Below, one piece after another: positions 44,291 to 57,198 of a stretch of DNA of 64,000 nucleotides (position 1 is the stretch's first letter; each line of letters begins with the position of its first letter). The notes below the pieces were generated by a model. The model was not told the DNA's origin. It made no database searches and saw only the letters and a program-made list of their open reading frames with translations. The translations under genes were made by a program, and so were the position numbers. Origin of the DNA: Diphasiastrum complanatum (lineage: Eukaryota > Streptophyta > Lycopodiopsida > Lycopodiales > Lycopodiaceae); NCBI GenBank assembly GCA_029204225.1, contig CM055114.1, positions 14,126,684-14,190,683 on the forward strand, read 5' to 3'.

Positions 44291-46632
44291 AGTGGTAGCA
44301 TCAATATTATTGGATCAAATAGAGTTTTTGGCTGCAGGTGTACTATTCACATGGACATGCATAGTTTACAAACCCAAAAACAATTGTCCCAAGAATATCC
44401 ACATATTGTTTCTTTCTGTAATATTAGCGCCATTGCATTTGCTGGCCTGACAGGAGAAGAATCTAAATTGCTTGCTTGGGATCATAATATTGATCAAGAT
44501 TACATGATGAAGATGACTGCCATACAAAAAAGAATCTGATTTTTTCACAAAGAATATTTAAGAGTCTCCAAAGCTAGTGATGTAAATCAGTTGGAGCTCA
44601 AGGCATTTTGTGCTCAAGAGACATGCTTGTCGTTTGATTCAAAGAATCCTACGCAGAGCCTTACGAAATATGACAATCTTTTTCAACTTGCTTTTCGTAG
44701 TGGCCAGGTAAATTTTTGTTGTTATGCTTGTCATGGAATGCTCTGGTCAACATTTATGGCATGCTCTTTATACATTGTTACATTGGACTGAAATATTGAA
44801 ATGTATTTTAATATTAATTAAATTGATTATCAATAATTTATTTTAGGTATGGGCCCTTGTTGACAAAATTTTTGGCAAGTGGGAAAGTTTCCGAATAAAA
44901 GTTCAACTTGCTCAAGGCGCCTCAAAATCAAAAAAGAAAATTGCCTCCACTCAAACTCTGAAGCCCATCCCTACAGAAATGGGAATATCAAGTGGAAGAA
45001 TATACAAGTAATTAGCTCTTCAAAATTAATTATAAGCGTTCTTTCTAGAGTTGTAGATGGTTAACTCTCTCTTGCAGAGATGAGGAAAGACTTATAGAGG
45101 TACTATTCATAATTCAAATATTTGTTTTCATTTCATTTTTTTTTCTAAAATGATTTTCACAATTTTGAAGGATTTGTAACCATTGCACTTTCTTAAATGC
45201 AAGCATAAATTGCTTATGAAAGTTCAAGAAGCCCTTGTGACAGGGTTAAATTGTCAGGATTTTGAAAAGTGTTAGAGGCTTTATCCTCCGAGTAGCTAAA
45301 ACGAGGCTTTGACTCCATTTTTTATATTGTTTAGAGATATGGTATTTAATTATGTTTTAGACTTTATATCTCCTATGCTAAGCATAGGTTCTTGTTTTTC
45401 AGTCCCCCAAAGATAAGAAAAATAAAGTCCCTCCAGAGCAATTCAAGAGATATATTCTGAAGGCGAAAGCAGAAAAAAGGGATAGACAGAGACTAGCACG
45501 GAATGAGACCATTCCGAAGGAGGATCCATTAGAGACCTACCTCCCCAAAAGTGTCGATGATCAAGCATGCTTCTACATAGTTGAGGAGGGTGATTGTAGA
45601 GAGATTTCTAAATTTTTAAAGAAAAGGCCCTACACACTCTGCATTGCCGATATACCATATGGATTTCAAATGAAGGAATCATTAAATGATGATTCTCCTT
45701 TCAAATTCACTAAAATCCATAGTTTCATGCAAGGTTTTCTTGAAGTCACAACGTCTCCTATTTGGAGAGTTGTTATTTTTCATTCTTCTTGGTAATCAGC
45801 TTCAGTCTAGAAAGATTCATTGAGTTTTTGTAATGCGGGAATAAGGAATGTTGTGTGGTAATTTTTTAACTTCACAAATTTTTAATTCGTACTTTAACTC
45901 AAAGTTATTATTTTGAATTTAGTATAAACAATCATTTTAACTTAAAACTTTTATTTATTTATTTCAATTTGAAGATTCCATGTCGGGTACAAGCCCAATG
46001 TCAGTCGGGTGGAGTGCGACTTTGCAGTGAAATAAAATACATAACCATTGGTTATTATTCTCTAGATGGCAAACACTCCATGCTTCACTACAACACCTCC
46101 GGGCTGACAAGTTTTGGAAATTTGTTCCAGTATCTAGCTATGACAAAAAAAACTCAAAAATTCAATGATGGGTTCCGTGGCTTGTCCCTACCAAAAGCCA
46201 CAACAATTAATCAATTATCTAATTGATATTTTTTCTCACCCAGCTGATTGGGTTTTAGATTTATTTAGTGGTAGTGGCACTACCAGCGCATGTGTTGTTC
46301 AGAAAAATAGATATGTTGCTGCAATAGATTTAGATTCTAATTTAGTTGAATTTGTAAAAATGAGAATGAAATCTCTTTTAGTTTTGCCAGATGAATTGGC
46401 TGAGGTAGAAAAGAATTTAGATAATGAAAACTCAATAATTCCCTTGTCTAAGAAACCACAACCTCTTGCTAATGGAAAAGTGGGTGATACAGGGGAGGTT
46501 GTTGATGTTCTAGTTCAAGACTACAATGTGATAATTGTCAATGGAGTTTTGGAAGAGGTGCCACTTGACTCTATTGTGGCTCCTCTAGAAAAAGAGAAGG
46601 ATGTAAATGACATGCATGATTTTTGGATGTAA
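44291..46632 (+). pseudogene. ParB-like domain plus beta-class amino DNA methyltransferase, intron-containing pseudogene
   Basis: Five reconstructed coding segments, 44291-44707, 44847-45007, 45078-45099 (22 nt), 45171-45270 and 45403-45860, are followed by 45975-46632; most have good GT..AG borders. The first part resembles ParB/sulfiredoxin-fold domains (SLQTQKQLSQEYPHIVSF, AGLTGEESKLLAWDHNIDQD). The methyltransferase has motif IV IADIPYGFQ at about 45643, then VVIFHSSW, then QKPQQLINYLIDIFSHPADW and motif I VLDLFSGSGTTSACVV with IDLD (46190-46335). This IV-then-I order is that of bacterial beta-class N6-adenine/N4-cytosine methyltransferases. In-frame stops (TGA 44537, TAA 45177, TAA 45793, TAG 45807 and others) and a one-base shift near 46168 show it is dead. 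The 5' end is cut by the copia LTR. Motif IV reads DIPY, so the target base cannot be assigned. Confidence 0.7.
46165..46632 (+). pseudogene. Last exon of the methyltransferase: SAM-binding motif I and C-terminal tail
   Basis: Open for 155 codons. The SAM-binding sequence LDLFSGSGTTSACVVQKNR and the acidic loop IDLDSN are intact. A 90-residue acidic tail without known domain follows and ends NDMHDFWM. It could be mistaken for a short intact gene, but its first residues continue the frame-shifted exon at 45975. Confidence 0.7.
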
Positions 46633-46717
46633 TGAATTCTCTCTTATTTTAAAGAAATATTGTGTTTATATTTCTTAAAACATTGTGTGGTTAAAGAGCA
46701 TGAATAATTTTAGAGTA

Positions 46718-47530
46718 TGTTAGAAACTTATGTTTGTTACAAACAAGAACACAGATCAATGACTCAATTCCTCAGATAGAGACTGCCATCTCGGATGTAT
46801 ACATACAATTCTATCAATGATCGTGAAAGACTATACCAAATGTAAACGTTATTCGAACAGAAAGTGTTTATGGCAGACGAATAAGATAGTTTTAAGACAG
46901 TTATTTAGAACATATTTACAATATACATCAAACGAATGTAATGCACTAAAGCGACTGTCTGACCAGAGAGTAATTTATGAAATGCAATAGAGATTGCTAG
47001 TAGACTCAAGATCACTCACACTTAACAGTGCGGAGAACAAAGATAAGAGAGAATAATTCTCAACACTCTACTCACTCTTCAATCTCTCACAACTACATAA
47101 ACTCTTTCTCTCTCGATGATTGAGACTGAAGCGTGTAGTCTATATATGTTCTACGAAGCGAACAAACACACCTCTAAAGACTATAGGTGCGTCACTCCCT
47201 CGGAAAGGTCTAGTTAATAATTAGGTTGAATGTATGTTCAATTATACTATGAGAGGTATATTTAACTAAGAGTTTAAATTACTCTAGTTTAATATGTCGA
47301 TTCATATTTAGTCGTTTCGCGTAGATGACCTCATAAAGGTTATCCAAGGCAGTGTTTCTCTTCTGGAGGTCTTGTCCTTAAATACAAGACAGATCTTTAG
47401 GAGTTATATTCTCGAATAATGATATAGGCCTCTTAATGATTTATATTTATGCAGCTCATATCTTCATATTCGAGTATATCATGCCATATTTAGGTTGATA
47501 TTTGTTATTTAGCAAATTCGTGGCATCACA
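46718..47530 (-). repeat. LTR of a minus-strand retrotransposon
   Basis: Starts TGTTAGAAAC and ends GGCATCACA on the plus strand. Directly to its right lies TATCCCCCTCCTC, a polypurine tract on the minus strand. A minus-strand TATA-like CATATATAG lies at about 47141-47149. About 813 bp. 47531-48206 would be the 3' internal end of that element; no gene is recognisable there. Confidence 0.6.
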
Positions 47531-48206
47531 TATCCCCCTCCTCAAATGTGAAACGTCCTCGTGAACATATAATCTTCATTTCGAGGATCATTCGCGATTC
47601 GTTCTGTTCTTCATATATTCGTTAAGGTCAAAAGATATTTCTTCATATGTTCCTTCCTTTAAATATTTCATTTGAGATTTTTCTTCTGTTTGGTTGAATA
47701 TATGACTTGCTGTTTCTTGAAGTGAGTAGATTGATTTGAGGTGATATTTGAAATATTTATTGGAACAGAAATCAAACTTCAAAACACCCTCAAAACTTCA
47801 AAGATTAGAATTCAGCATCACATAGAAACATCACCATTACATAGGCAAGAATGAATGTTTATGATGGATTCAATTATGCATGTAATCTTTGGACTAACTC
47901 CAAATTTTGTTGAGCCTCGAACAACATAAATGCTTCCTTTGATTGTGTATATCGGTCAACTAGTAGGTTGTCGAATTTTTTGAGCTTAACAGGGACAATG
48001 CTCCATCGAATAGCTCCGGAGTTAATTGCTCATCTTCGTCGAAATCACTTCAAATTGTGATTTCTTTACAAAAATGGGCTGAAAATTTTATAAAAGAACT
48101 TTTAACATATAGATTCTGTACAAAAAATAAAGTTTTTGCTGCAAAAGTGTCAAACTATCAGAAAGAATATGTACAATAGGGTTTGTAACAAATTGACTGT
48201 CTCGGA

Positions 48207-48545
48207 ATTCAGATCTACAGAGATAGAGCAAAGCGACTAATTTACATCACTCAACAAAGGTATCTTCACAATGTTCTTAATAGATACAATTTAATGAATT
48301 GTAAATTAGCTCACTCACCAATGGATCCAGGCCTGCACTTGTCAAAGGATCAAATTCCCCAGACTAAGCAGGAAGAGGAGCAGATGAGAGAGTATCTTTA
48401 TCGATCGATACTTGGATCTCTCATGTACACAATGGTCTGTACAAGACCAGATATCTCTTTTGCAGTAAGCTCACTAAACCAATATATGGCCAATCCTGGT
48501 ATTACCCATTGGAAGGCTCTCATAAGAGTCATGAGATATATTTGA
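48207..48545 (+). pseudogene. Ty1/copia RT/RNase H junction fragment
   Basis: ITQQRYLHNVLNRYNLMNCK, then AHSPMDPGLHLSKDQ and YRSILGSLMYTMVCTRPDIS, then FAVSSLNQYM and THWKALIRVMRYI. About 110 residues of the copia segment after YVDD, with no flanking domains on the same strand. Confidence 0.8.
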
Positions 48546-48559
48546 GCTACCATGGACCA

Positions 48560-51480
48560 GTGCATCTGCTATGTCACTAAGAAAAAGATCCTAGTGAGAC
48601 AAGAAAAGAGTTGAGTCTTGAATACCATGAGCTTGGTGCTTGGTTTAGTCCATAAAGACTTTTGAAGAGCATGGCACACTTTGGACTCATCCTTGATGAA
48701 TCCTTGAGATCGTTCCATATAAATATCCTCCTCAATATAACCATTTAAAAAAGCATTGGATACATCTAATTGGAACACCTTCCATTTGAAAAAACAATCA
48801 AGAGAAACAAGAATTCTTATTGTCACCATCTTTGCAACAGGTGCAAAGGTCTCCTCATAGTCAAGGCCATGGATTTGAGCAAATCCTTTGGCACATAATC
48901 TTGCCTAGAACTTGTTGATGATGCCATCATGATTGTATTTGATTCGAAAAACCCACTTGCAACCAATCACATGCTTTTTGGATGGTGGATCCACAAGCTC
49001 CCAAGTATTTTTGGTGATCAATGCATCATACTCTTGCTTCATGGCATCATACCACTTCTTGGTATTGAGTGCCTCTTGTACATTCTTTGCTCTTCATGAG
49101 AAACAAAAAAAGCATAATTAGTGGAATCAAGATCCACTTGCTTGCCTTTATCAACATATGAGAGCCTCTTAGGCTCGGATCTATCTCTCATAGATCTTCT
49201 TGGTGAAAAAATTCGAGGAGACTCCTCTTCAATTCTTGACCCCATCACATCATAATTGTCTTCAATAGCAATAGTTGGTGATGGATCTATAGATGGCTTA
49301 TCTCGGCCCCTTCAAATGATGAATGTTGATAAAAATAACATCTCTACTTTAAATCACTTGAGAAGTAGAGAGAACAAAGACTCTAGAAGCCTTTTTGGTG
49401 GATGAGTATCCAACCACGATCCCTTTGCATGAAGTGGGATCATCCTTCTTCCTTGTTTCCAAGGGAATATGAGCAAAGCATATGCATCCAAAAACTCTAA
49501 GGTGATCAACATTAGGCTTCTTCAAATATAAGATCTCATATGGTGACTTTCACCCAAGAGCTATATGTGGGAGTCTATTGCAAAGATAACTTGCACAACT
49601 TATGGCTTCTCTCCAAAAGTATTTTGGCAAAGATGCCTTAATCTTCATGGCTTTTGCACATTCACATAAGGATCTATTATTTCTCTCGGCCACTCCATTT
49701 TGAGATGGAGAGTAGGCACAAGAGAACTCCCTTTTGATGCCTTCAAGCTCACAACAGCCATGGAATTTACTGGAGATATACTCTCCACCTCTATCACATA
49801 TAAAAGCTTTCATCTTGAATGAGAATTTCTTCTCAACATAAGCTTTGAAAATAAGGAAATGATCAAACACCATAGATTTAGAAGCAAGAAGGTATATCCA
49901 AGTGAATCTTGTGAAATCATCAATAAAAGTAACAAAACAAGTGGCTTCTCCCTTGTTTATAGATGTTGAGAAATGAACATCCGAGTGGATCAAATCCAAA
50001 AGATGCTTGCTCTTGATAGAAGATCTTGTAAATGGCTTCTTTTGAGATTTAGAAATAGCACAAGCCTCACATGACTTGATCTCCTTGGAAAATGACTTTG
50101 ACAAGCCAATAGCTTTGTATTCTTTGATCATAGAGAGCATGGATTTGTAATTGGGATGTCCCAACCTCCTATGCCATAACTCCTCCATAGATAGCTTGTT
50201 CACAAGAGCAACATTACAAGCATTTATACATTCTCTTGGATCTAGTTTATAGATACCTCCAAATCTAGATCCTAGTGCAAGTATCTCATCATTATTTTTG
50301 ATAGTACAAGTATCAACATTGAATTTCACATCAAGGTCATTATCAAGCAATTGGCCAACACTAATAAGATTAAGTTGTAAGCTTAGGTACAAAAAAAACT
50401 TTTGTAAGAGAAAGAACTTTAGAAGATGCAAGCTTTGAGGGAATATTTCCAATTCCCTCAACTGGACATTCATAATCATTTGTAGTGTATATTGATTTCT
50501 TGGTTCCATCATAAGGTGCAATAGAAGAGAAAGAGTCCTTGGAGCTACACATATGTGAAGAAGCTCCACTATCAATATACCATAAACCATCCTTTTTGAA
50601 AGGAGAGGATGAGAAGCTAGAGACCATAAGAGATCCCTCTCCCATCACTTGCAATAGTGTCTTCCTTCTCATTGGTGATGTTGGCTTGCTTGAGTTGATT
50701 CTTCTTCTTGAAGCAATTGGTGGCATAATGGCCTTTCTTGTCACAATAAAAGCACTTGATCTTCTTCTTCTTGAGCTTAGATATAGAAGAACTCGCGGAG
50801 TCATCCTCCTCCTCATCTTTGTCTTTGGCTTTGTCCTTGCTTGAGGATTGTTGATATTGGCTCTTGCTTCTCCCTTTGTGCTTGTCCTTGACAAATAAAG
50901 CTTTGCCATCATTAGGATTGAGAGAAAGCATGTCCATCCTCAAGAGTTTGTACTCTTGTCTTGATTCTTCATAAATAAGCACACTTTGAAGGGCCTCCAA
51001 GCTTGGTAGCTCCTCCTTAATGGCATAGGATTGGACAAGGTTGACAAATTCGTTTATCAAGCCATTGAGAATGACTTGAACTAGCTCACTTTGATTGGTT
51101 GAATTACCAATGCATGTAAGCTCCCTATGAATATCCTTAACTCTATGCACTCTATGCTCCCTATGCACTCTCATCACTCTTTTGACTACTTTGAAAGATT
51201 TGATTTCTAAAAGTGAGAAGCCTAGAGGTGTTCTTAGCCTCATAGATATTCTTGAGACAATCCCAAGCTTCTTTGGCTGTAGTGCAAGTGCCTATCTCCC
51301 TCAATATCTCATTAGAGACATTCATCTTGATGTAGTGGAGAGTCATCCTAGCTCTCTTCTTGTATTTTTGTACCTCTTGAAGAACTTGTGGCTCTTCTTC
51401 AAGGCCACGAACAATGTCCATCACATCTTGAAGTATCAAGATGGACTCCATCCTCAGCTTTCATATTGAATAATTGGAAG
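48560..51480 (-). pseudogene. Ty1/copia gag-protease-integrase-RT, largely legible
   Basis: Read from 51480 leftward. Gag (UBN2-type helices, TAKEAWDCLKNIYEAKNTSR) comes first, then the knuckle CFYCDKKGHYATNC (about 50750). The protease has WYIDSGASSHMC (about 50560). GAG-pre-integrase and integrase follow (LWHRRLGHPN, CEAC, FIDDFTRFTWIYL, FICDRGGEYIS, VAERNNRSLCECAKAM); the H-H-C-C finger and D-D-E residues are kept, and the integrase frame is open for 346 codons. After a gap at about 49550 the RT follows (SRQDYVPKD region, then FQLDVSNAFLNGYIEEDIYM). RT breaks off near 48560 before YVDD, so no RNase H or 3' LTR remains. A few frame breaks separate gag, protease and integrase. Confidence 0.88.
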
Positions 51481-51978
51481 TGGACAATCTCTCACTTGGT
51501 TCCAACAAGAATGAACCCATTGAAGCCATCCAAAGTGAAATGATCTCAAATGATGAACAAAAAATGATGCTACACACTCACAATAGGATCCAAAAATGAT
51601 GTGCTATCACCTCCTATGCAAGGTCTTGGAACAAACTGTGAGATGATTCTCACTAGCTATACCAATCTCTCCAAAACTAGATCTACTTCATATCAAATGA
51701 TGGAGTATAGGCAAAGTTAGGATCAAACACTCGTATCACGCGTGAAATACACTAAGAAACCAAGTTTGACTCAAATACAATGACATTGCATGAAACAAAA
51801 TGGCTAAGATCTCAAAACAGTGCCTAGATCTCAAATAGATAAGATTGAATAGCATTCAACTGTGATTTGGGATCAAACAGGCAATCTCTTGACCAAACCA
51901 AATGTGTCCACCCACACTAATGTCCGCTTTCCAAAAATCTGTGGTTTGACATGCCACGAGTGTCATTGTATATTTTGA

Positions 51979-52037
51979 AGTGTTGATTCCGACATAGATC
52001 TTAGCTAAAATCTAAGATCTATGTCGGAATCAACACT
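51979..52037. repeat. Perfect 26-bp stem-loop
   Basis: Arms 51979-52004 and 52012-52037 (starting AGTGTTGATTCCGACATAG) are exact reverse complements around a 7-base loop, CTAAAAT. The function is unknown. The rest of 51481-52440 shows no gene. Confidence 0.85.
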
Positions 52038-52438
52038 AATACTAAAATCTAACATTGAGTGAAGGTAGAAGAGGCGATGACAAATAGACAAGAGGATTAG
52101 TGTCTCAAACTCCCTTCCAATGGTTTGCTCTTACTACCTATGAAGGCCCTTGGAATATGAAAATAGTGAGTTTGGTAACCTACAAAGGCACATTGAAGCA
52201 TGATTGCATGTATGAAATACAAAAAAAGGAGCATGTTTAAGAAAATATTCTTACTTGGTAAAATACCATATTAATAGTGTTCAAAGCAAAAGAGATAAAT
52301 AGTATCCCACTTGCACACTACCAAGCATAATCAAAACACAAGCAAGGTGAAAGAGCAATTGCCAAAAGAAAGACCATTCACCTTAAAAAAAACAAAAATC
52401 TTGAAAATCAATATTCAATTAAGCTAAATTTTTTTAGC

Positions 52439-53836
<1,398 letters not shown>

Positions 53837-54319
53837 AAACGTCCTTGGATTGAAGCAAATTTGTGAGAATGTAAGTGGAACAAATGTTTCCATTTAATAA
53901 AAACAATAATCAGAATTTAGTTTCATGCACAATAAGAGAAGTGTGGTCAAAACGGTCATATCCCAGACTCCAGTCTGGAATTATATTGTTATTCTGAAAA
54001 AGACCCAATTAACTCTTAAAATTTTCACTCATATACATACAGGCTTTCTACTTATACAAATCAACAAGCTGTTATATAGTTGTGTGAATAATGAAAGTTT
54101 CTGGCAAATTCTAACTACGGAAAGCATTGTTCTCTGAGGTGGCTGTGAGTCAGAAAAACTGCTTCTTAAAAACATTCAATGTTGGAATATACCATCGGTT
54201 TTTTATAATCGACTAGCTAGGAATCATACTTGCTCCGCATTTCAGGAGCTTGCAATGCAATGTAGCAGAAACTCTTTTGATGTTTTGAATAGCAGAAACT
54301 CTTTTGATGTTTTGAATTT

Positions 54320-54592
54320 TTGTTCACTCTAGTTCAAGGTATACAAAATTTGAAATATTCCCATGCCATGCGGTCATTGCGCACAAAATGTGCATATAGG
54401 AAAAGAATTCTAAAGCTATTTGTCTCTCAAGCAGAAAGAGAAGCAATTCGTTTTACTTGTATCGTACAGTCCGTAAAAGAAGACATCAAGATTAGAAATA
54501 TTGCTTATGTAGGCACACTAGGGGCAGTACGTTCTGATCGTTTGATAAAACTACAGAAAACAAGATACTCAGCCCACGGTCTTCCTAATTAG
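54320..54592 (+). CDS. Unrecognised basic reading frame
   Basis: 90 codons rich in Lys and Arg (SLRTKCAYRKRILKLFVSQA), with no known domain and only a late ATG at 54368. It ends three bases before the tail-to-tail gene on the other strand. It could be chance; the evidence is only an open frame. Confidence 0.15.
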   Translation: MFTLVQGIQNLKYSHAMRSLRTKCAYRKRILKLFVSQAEREAIRFTCIVQSVKEDIKIRNIAYVGTLGAVRSDRLIKLQKTRYSAHGLPN

Positions 54593-54594
54593 GA

Positions 54595-56070
54595 TCACAA
54601 AATCAGCCAATCATCTAGCAGCTCACCTTTAGCTTTTGATTTCATTACTGCTCGGTTGCCAGAGAATTCATCGTGAATGGTTTCTTCCACCTCGACTCCG
54701 CTCTCTGTGTTTAAGCTCCAGTCACGGCTTGTGATCTCATGAAACTTTTCCACTTCATTCTCAAAATCCTCATTCTCAGATCGCTGACAGCAAATTTTCA
54801 CATTTCTCCCTCTTGAATTAGAATCTTTGCCGACAACAACAAAAAAGTCTTCAATGACTACCAGCTCCTCTCCTTCACCAGGCAGCAAATATGTGGGCGC
54901 AAAGTCTACGTTTCGCAGCTCTACTCCACTTGCCTGCTGCGACAGATCAGCACAGCTGGATATTGCTTCACTGCATTTCATTGTGCTCTCTTTAGTAACC
55001 TTTGTGAATTTTTCGTTCCACCGCTCAGAGACTGATAATTCCTTCGCGTGCCGGCTTGAAGCCGAATCTTCCTTAGAACTGTTGCAGCCTGGAATTTCCT
55101 TAAGTAACAGGCGTGATAAGAGTAAAAAGGGATCATTGCTTGCACAAATCTCTTCCGGGTACAGACTTGAAGGGGAATCTTCCTGAGAACTATTGCAGCC
55201 TGGACTTCCCTCTTGTAACAGGTCTGATAAGAGTAAAGAGGGATCATTGCTTGCACAAAGCTCTTTCGCGTATAGATTTGAAGCGGAATCTTCCTTCGAA
55301 CTGTTGCAGGAAGGACTTTTCTCATGTAACAGGCCGGATAAGAGTAAAGATGGATTATTGGTTGCACAAAGCTCCCTTGCGTACTGGGTTGAAGCTGAAT
55401 CTTCCTTGAAACTGTTGCAGGCAGGACTTTCCTCGTGTAACAAGCGTGATAAGAGTAAAGATGGATCATTGGTTGCACAAATCTCTCTTCCGTACTGGGT
55501 TGAAATTGAATTTTCTTTGAAAGTACTGTTTCCCCTAGGAATTTCCTCATGTAACAAGCGTGATAATAGTAAAGAGGGATCATTGCTTGGACGAATCTCT
55601 TTGATCGCGTACTGGCTTGAGGATGACTCTTCCTTGGAACTGTTGTCCGCAGGACTTTTCTCATGTAACGAACATGATACGAGTGAATATGGATCATTGC
55701 TTGCAGAAATCTCTCTCATATACTGGCCAGAACCTGAATTTCGTTTAGAATCGTTGCAGCCAGGACTCTCATCCATATGTAACAGGCGCGATAAGAGCAA
55801 AGAATCTTTCGAAGCTCCTTGATCTACTTCCGATAAGGTTTTCCCTGGAAAAACTGATTGCTGCCATCTACATTCATCAAGCTTGAAAAGAGGTGACGAA
55901 TACGTCACTGCCATGGGCAGATGTTCAAGTCTGCATGAACCAACTTGATTTTGCTCTTCAACTGCATGCTTCGCAATAAATGGCCCATACCAACATGCAT
56001 CCCAAGCAGCTGTAACTCTCATGTAATGATCCTCTGACGCAACATAGCTTGTATTATCTGACGACATCAT
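54595..56070 (-). CDS. Unrecognised 491-residue protein with seven tandem 37-38-residue repeats
   Basis: A single uninterrupted frame from ATG 56070 to the stop at 54595, no intron. Residues 1-89 form a unique N-terminus (DHYMRVTAAWDACWYGPFIA). Residues 90-350 are seven repeats with the consensus SLLLSRLLHEESPGCNSS, then KEDSASxxYAxELCASNDP. Each is a short leucine-rich helix followed by a Ser/acidic, Cys-containing linker. Residues 350-491 are unique and acidic and include EELVVIEDFFVVVGKD and the C-terminus GELLDDWLIL. Both ends of the unique tail contain an acidic-then-aromatic-x-x-aliphatic pattern (EDFFVV, DDWLIL) of the kind that binds ATG8; this is an inference. No signal peptide or membrane helix. 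A TATA box and pyrimidine-rich leader precede it. Not matched to a known family. Repeat units differ at many sites yet all keep the frame, which argues for selection. Confidence 0.75.
   Translation of the reverse strand: MMSSDNTSYVASEDHYMRVTAAWDACWYGPFIAKHAVEEQNQVGSCRLEHLPMAVTYSSPLFKLDECRWQQSVFPGKTLSEVDQGASKDSLLLSRLLHMDESPGCNDSKRNSGSGQYMREISASNDPYSLVSCSLHEKSPADNSSKEESSSSQYAIKEIRPSNDPSLLLSRLLHEEIPRGNSTFKENSISTQYGREICATNDPSLLLSRLLHEESPACNSFKEDSASTQYARELCATNNPSLLLSGLLHEKSPSCNSSKEDSASNLYAKELCASNDPSLLLSDLLQEGSPGCNSSQEDSPSSLYPEEICASNDPFLLLSRLLLKEIPGCNSSKEDSASSRHAKELSVSERWNEKFTKVTKESTMKCSEAISSCADLSQQASGVELRNVDFAPTYLLPGEGEELVVIEDFFVVVGKDSNSRGRNVKICCQRSENEDFENEVEKFHEITSRDWSLNTESGVEVEETIHDEFSGNRAVMKSKAKGELLDDWLIL
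55023..55803 (-). repeat. In-frame tandem repeats of 111-114 bp within the gene
   Basis: Seven units; the first three encode 38 residues and the next three 37, and the last is partial and diverged. The central units (R3-R6) are the most alike. Because the unit length is a multiple of three, two other frames are also open here. Confidence 0.85.
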
Positions 56071-56400
56071 TCTGAAATTGATCCGCAGTCTGCTCAGACG
56101 CTTCCAGCAACCAGCAGCTTATTAAGTAGCGATCGATTAGTTGACGAAGCAAAGTAGGTCGATGCTCAGTTGCTTTTGAAAACTGGCCTGCGATTGAATA
56201 CGGAAGATGGAAGCATTCAGCGATTGTAAAGGCCAACCTGCAAGAATTGACAGAGAGAAGCTGCGGACGGACACACAAAGAAGAAGAAGAAGCTGAAGAA
56301 TGAGAAGAATAAAAAACAGGAAGCTGGACGCCTTCAAGTGCCGAGCATGGATGTAGTAAAAGCTTATACATATACCTTCCTAATTAATATATATATAGGG
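56071..56400 (-). promoter_or_regulatory. Promoter and 5' leader of the tandem-repeat gene
   Basis: TATATATATA at 56388-56397, read on the minus strand, lies about 320 bases before the ATG. The leader is rich in TTCTTCTTC and CTCTCTGTC. An ATG at 56371 opens a 105-codon upstream frame that overlaps the main start and ends at 56054; if included in the mRNA it would reduce translation. The part 56224-56520 is duplicated at 63717-64000. Confidence 0.55.
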
Positions 56401-57198
56401 TAGTTGGGGGACGTTTACAGTTTGAGCATTGCAGCTCTCTAAAAGTTGATGCCCTATTATGCCACAAAGGCCTTCTTGAGATGATGGCATTACACATGAT
56501 CACTTTGGGCCAAGTTTGGGCCATGGCCCATGTGCTAGTCATAGAAGGCCTCTATGACTATTTAGTAAAACAACTTTTTTGGCCAGGCCAGTCCTATGAC
56601 TATTTAGTAAGACAACTTTTTTGGCCAGTATGGCAGGGTTAAGGGCCGTTCTAGTGTTTGTTGATGTGGCAGCACAAGGGTTCTTTGGGAACAAAACATG
56701 CTTTGCCCATCAAATCAATAAAACATAGAATGATTTAAAAAAAATATTGGGCATTTATTGGGTTTTCGCTTTCTTGTTTTCTTCAAAGAGGCGAGTTCTT
56801 CCAGAGATGGTCGTGCATGCATGGCAAGATAGGTGCCTAGGTTTTCTCGCTTTCTCATTTCGTTGAGAGAGGTAAGTGGTTTTAAACAAGTCCTAGATAT
56901 GTGGCTTCTACTTGTTGGGGTGGACAGTTGTTGTGCTATTTTGTATGTCGTGTGTTGGGTGCATGATGCTGCATGTTGTGGTATTCTCAACGTGGAGCAT
57001 GAGGTGGACGGAAGGCCGTAGATGTCTGGCAAGCATGCATGGGATTCAAATTTTTGTTGTCTTGCGGTTGCTTTCTGATTTTCAGCATGGAAATCAATGT
57101 TTCATTTTCTTTTGCTTTCATTCGGTTGTGGCCAGTTTGTGGATTGTTGAAAGATTTTTGGTTTTTGGCAATTCAAGGTATGAGCAGTTCCACTTTGA

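Noticed and set aside
54978-55697. 239-codon second minus-strand frame inside the same repeats
   Set aside because: Same cause: period divisible by three. It has no unique N- or C-terminal part.
55193-55822. 209-codon plus-strand frame opposite the tandem-repeat gene
   Set aside because: The 111-bp repeat unit keeps any stop-free frame open through all copies; the minus-strand frame covers unique ends as well and has the promoter, so this is a shadow.
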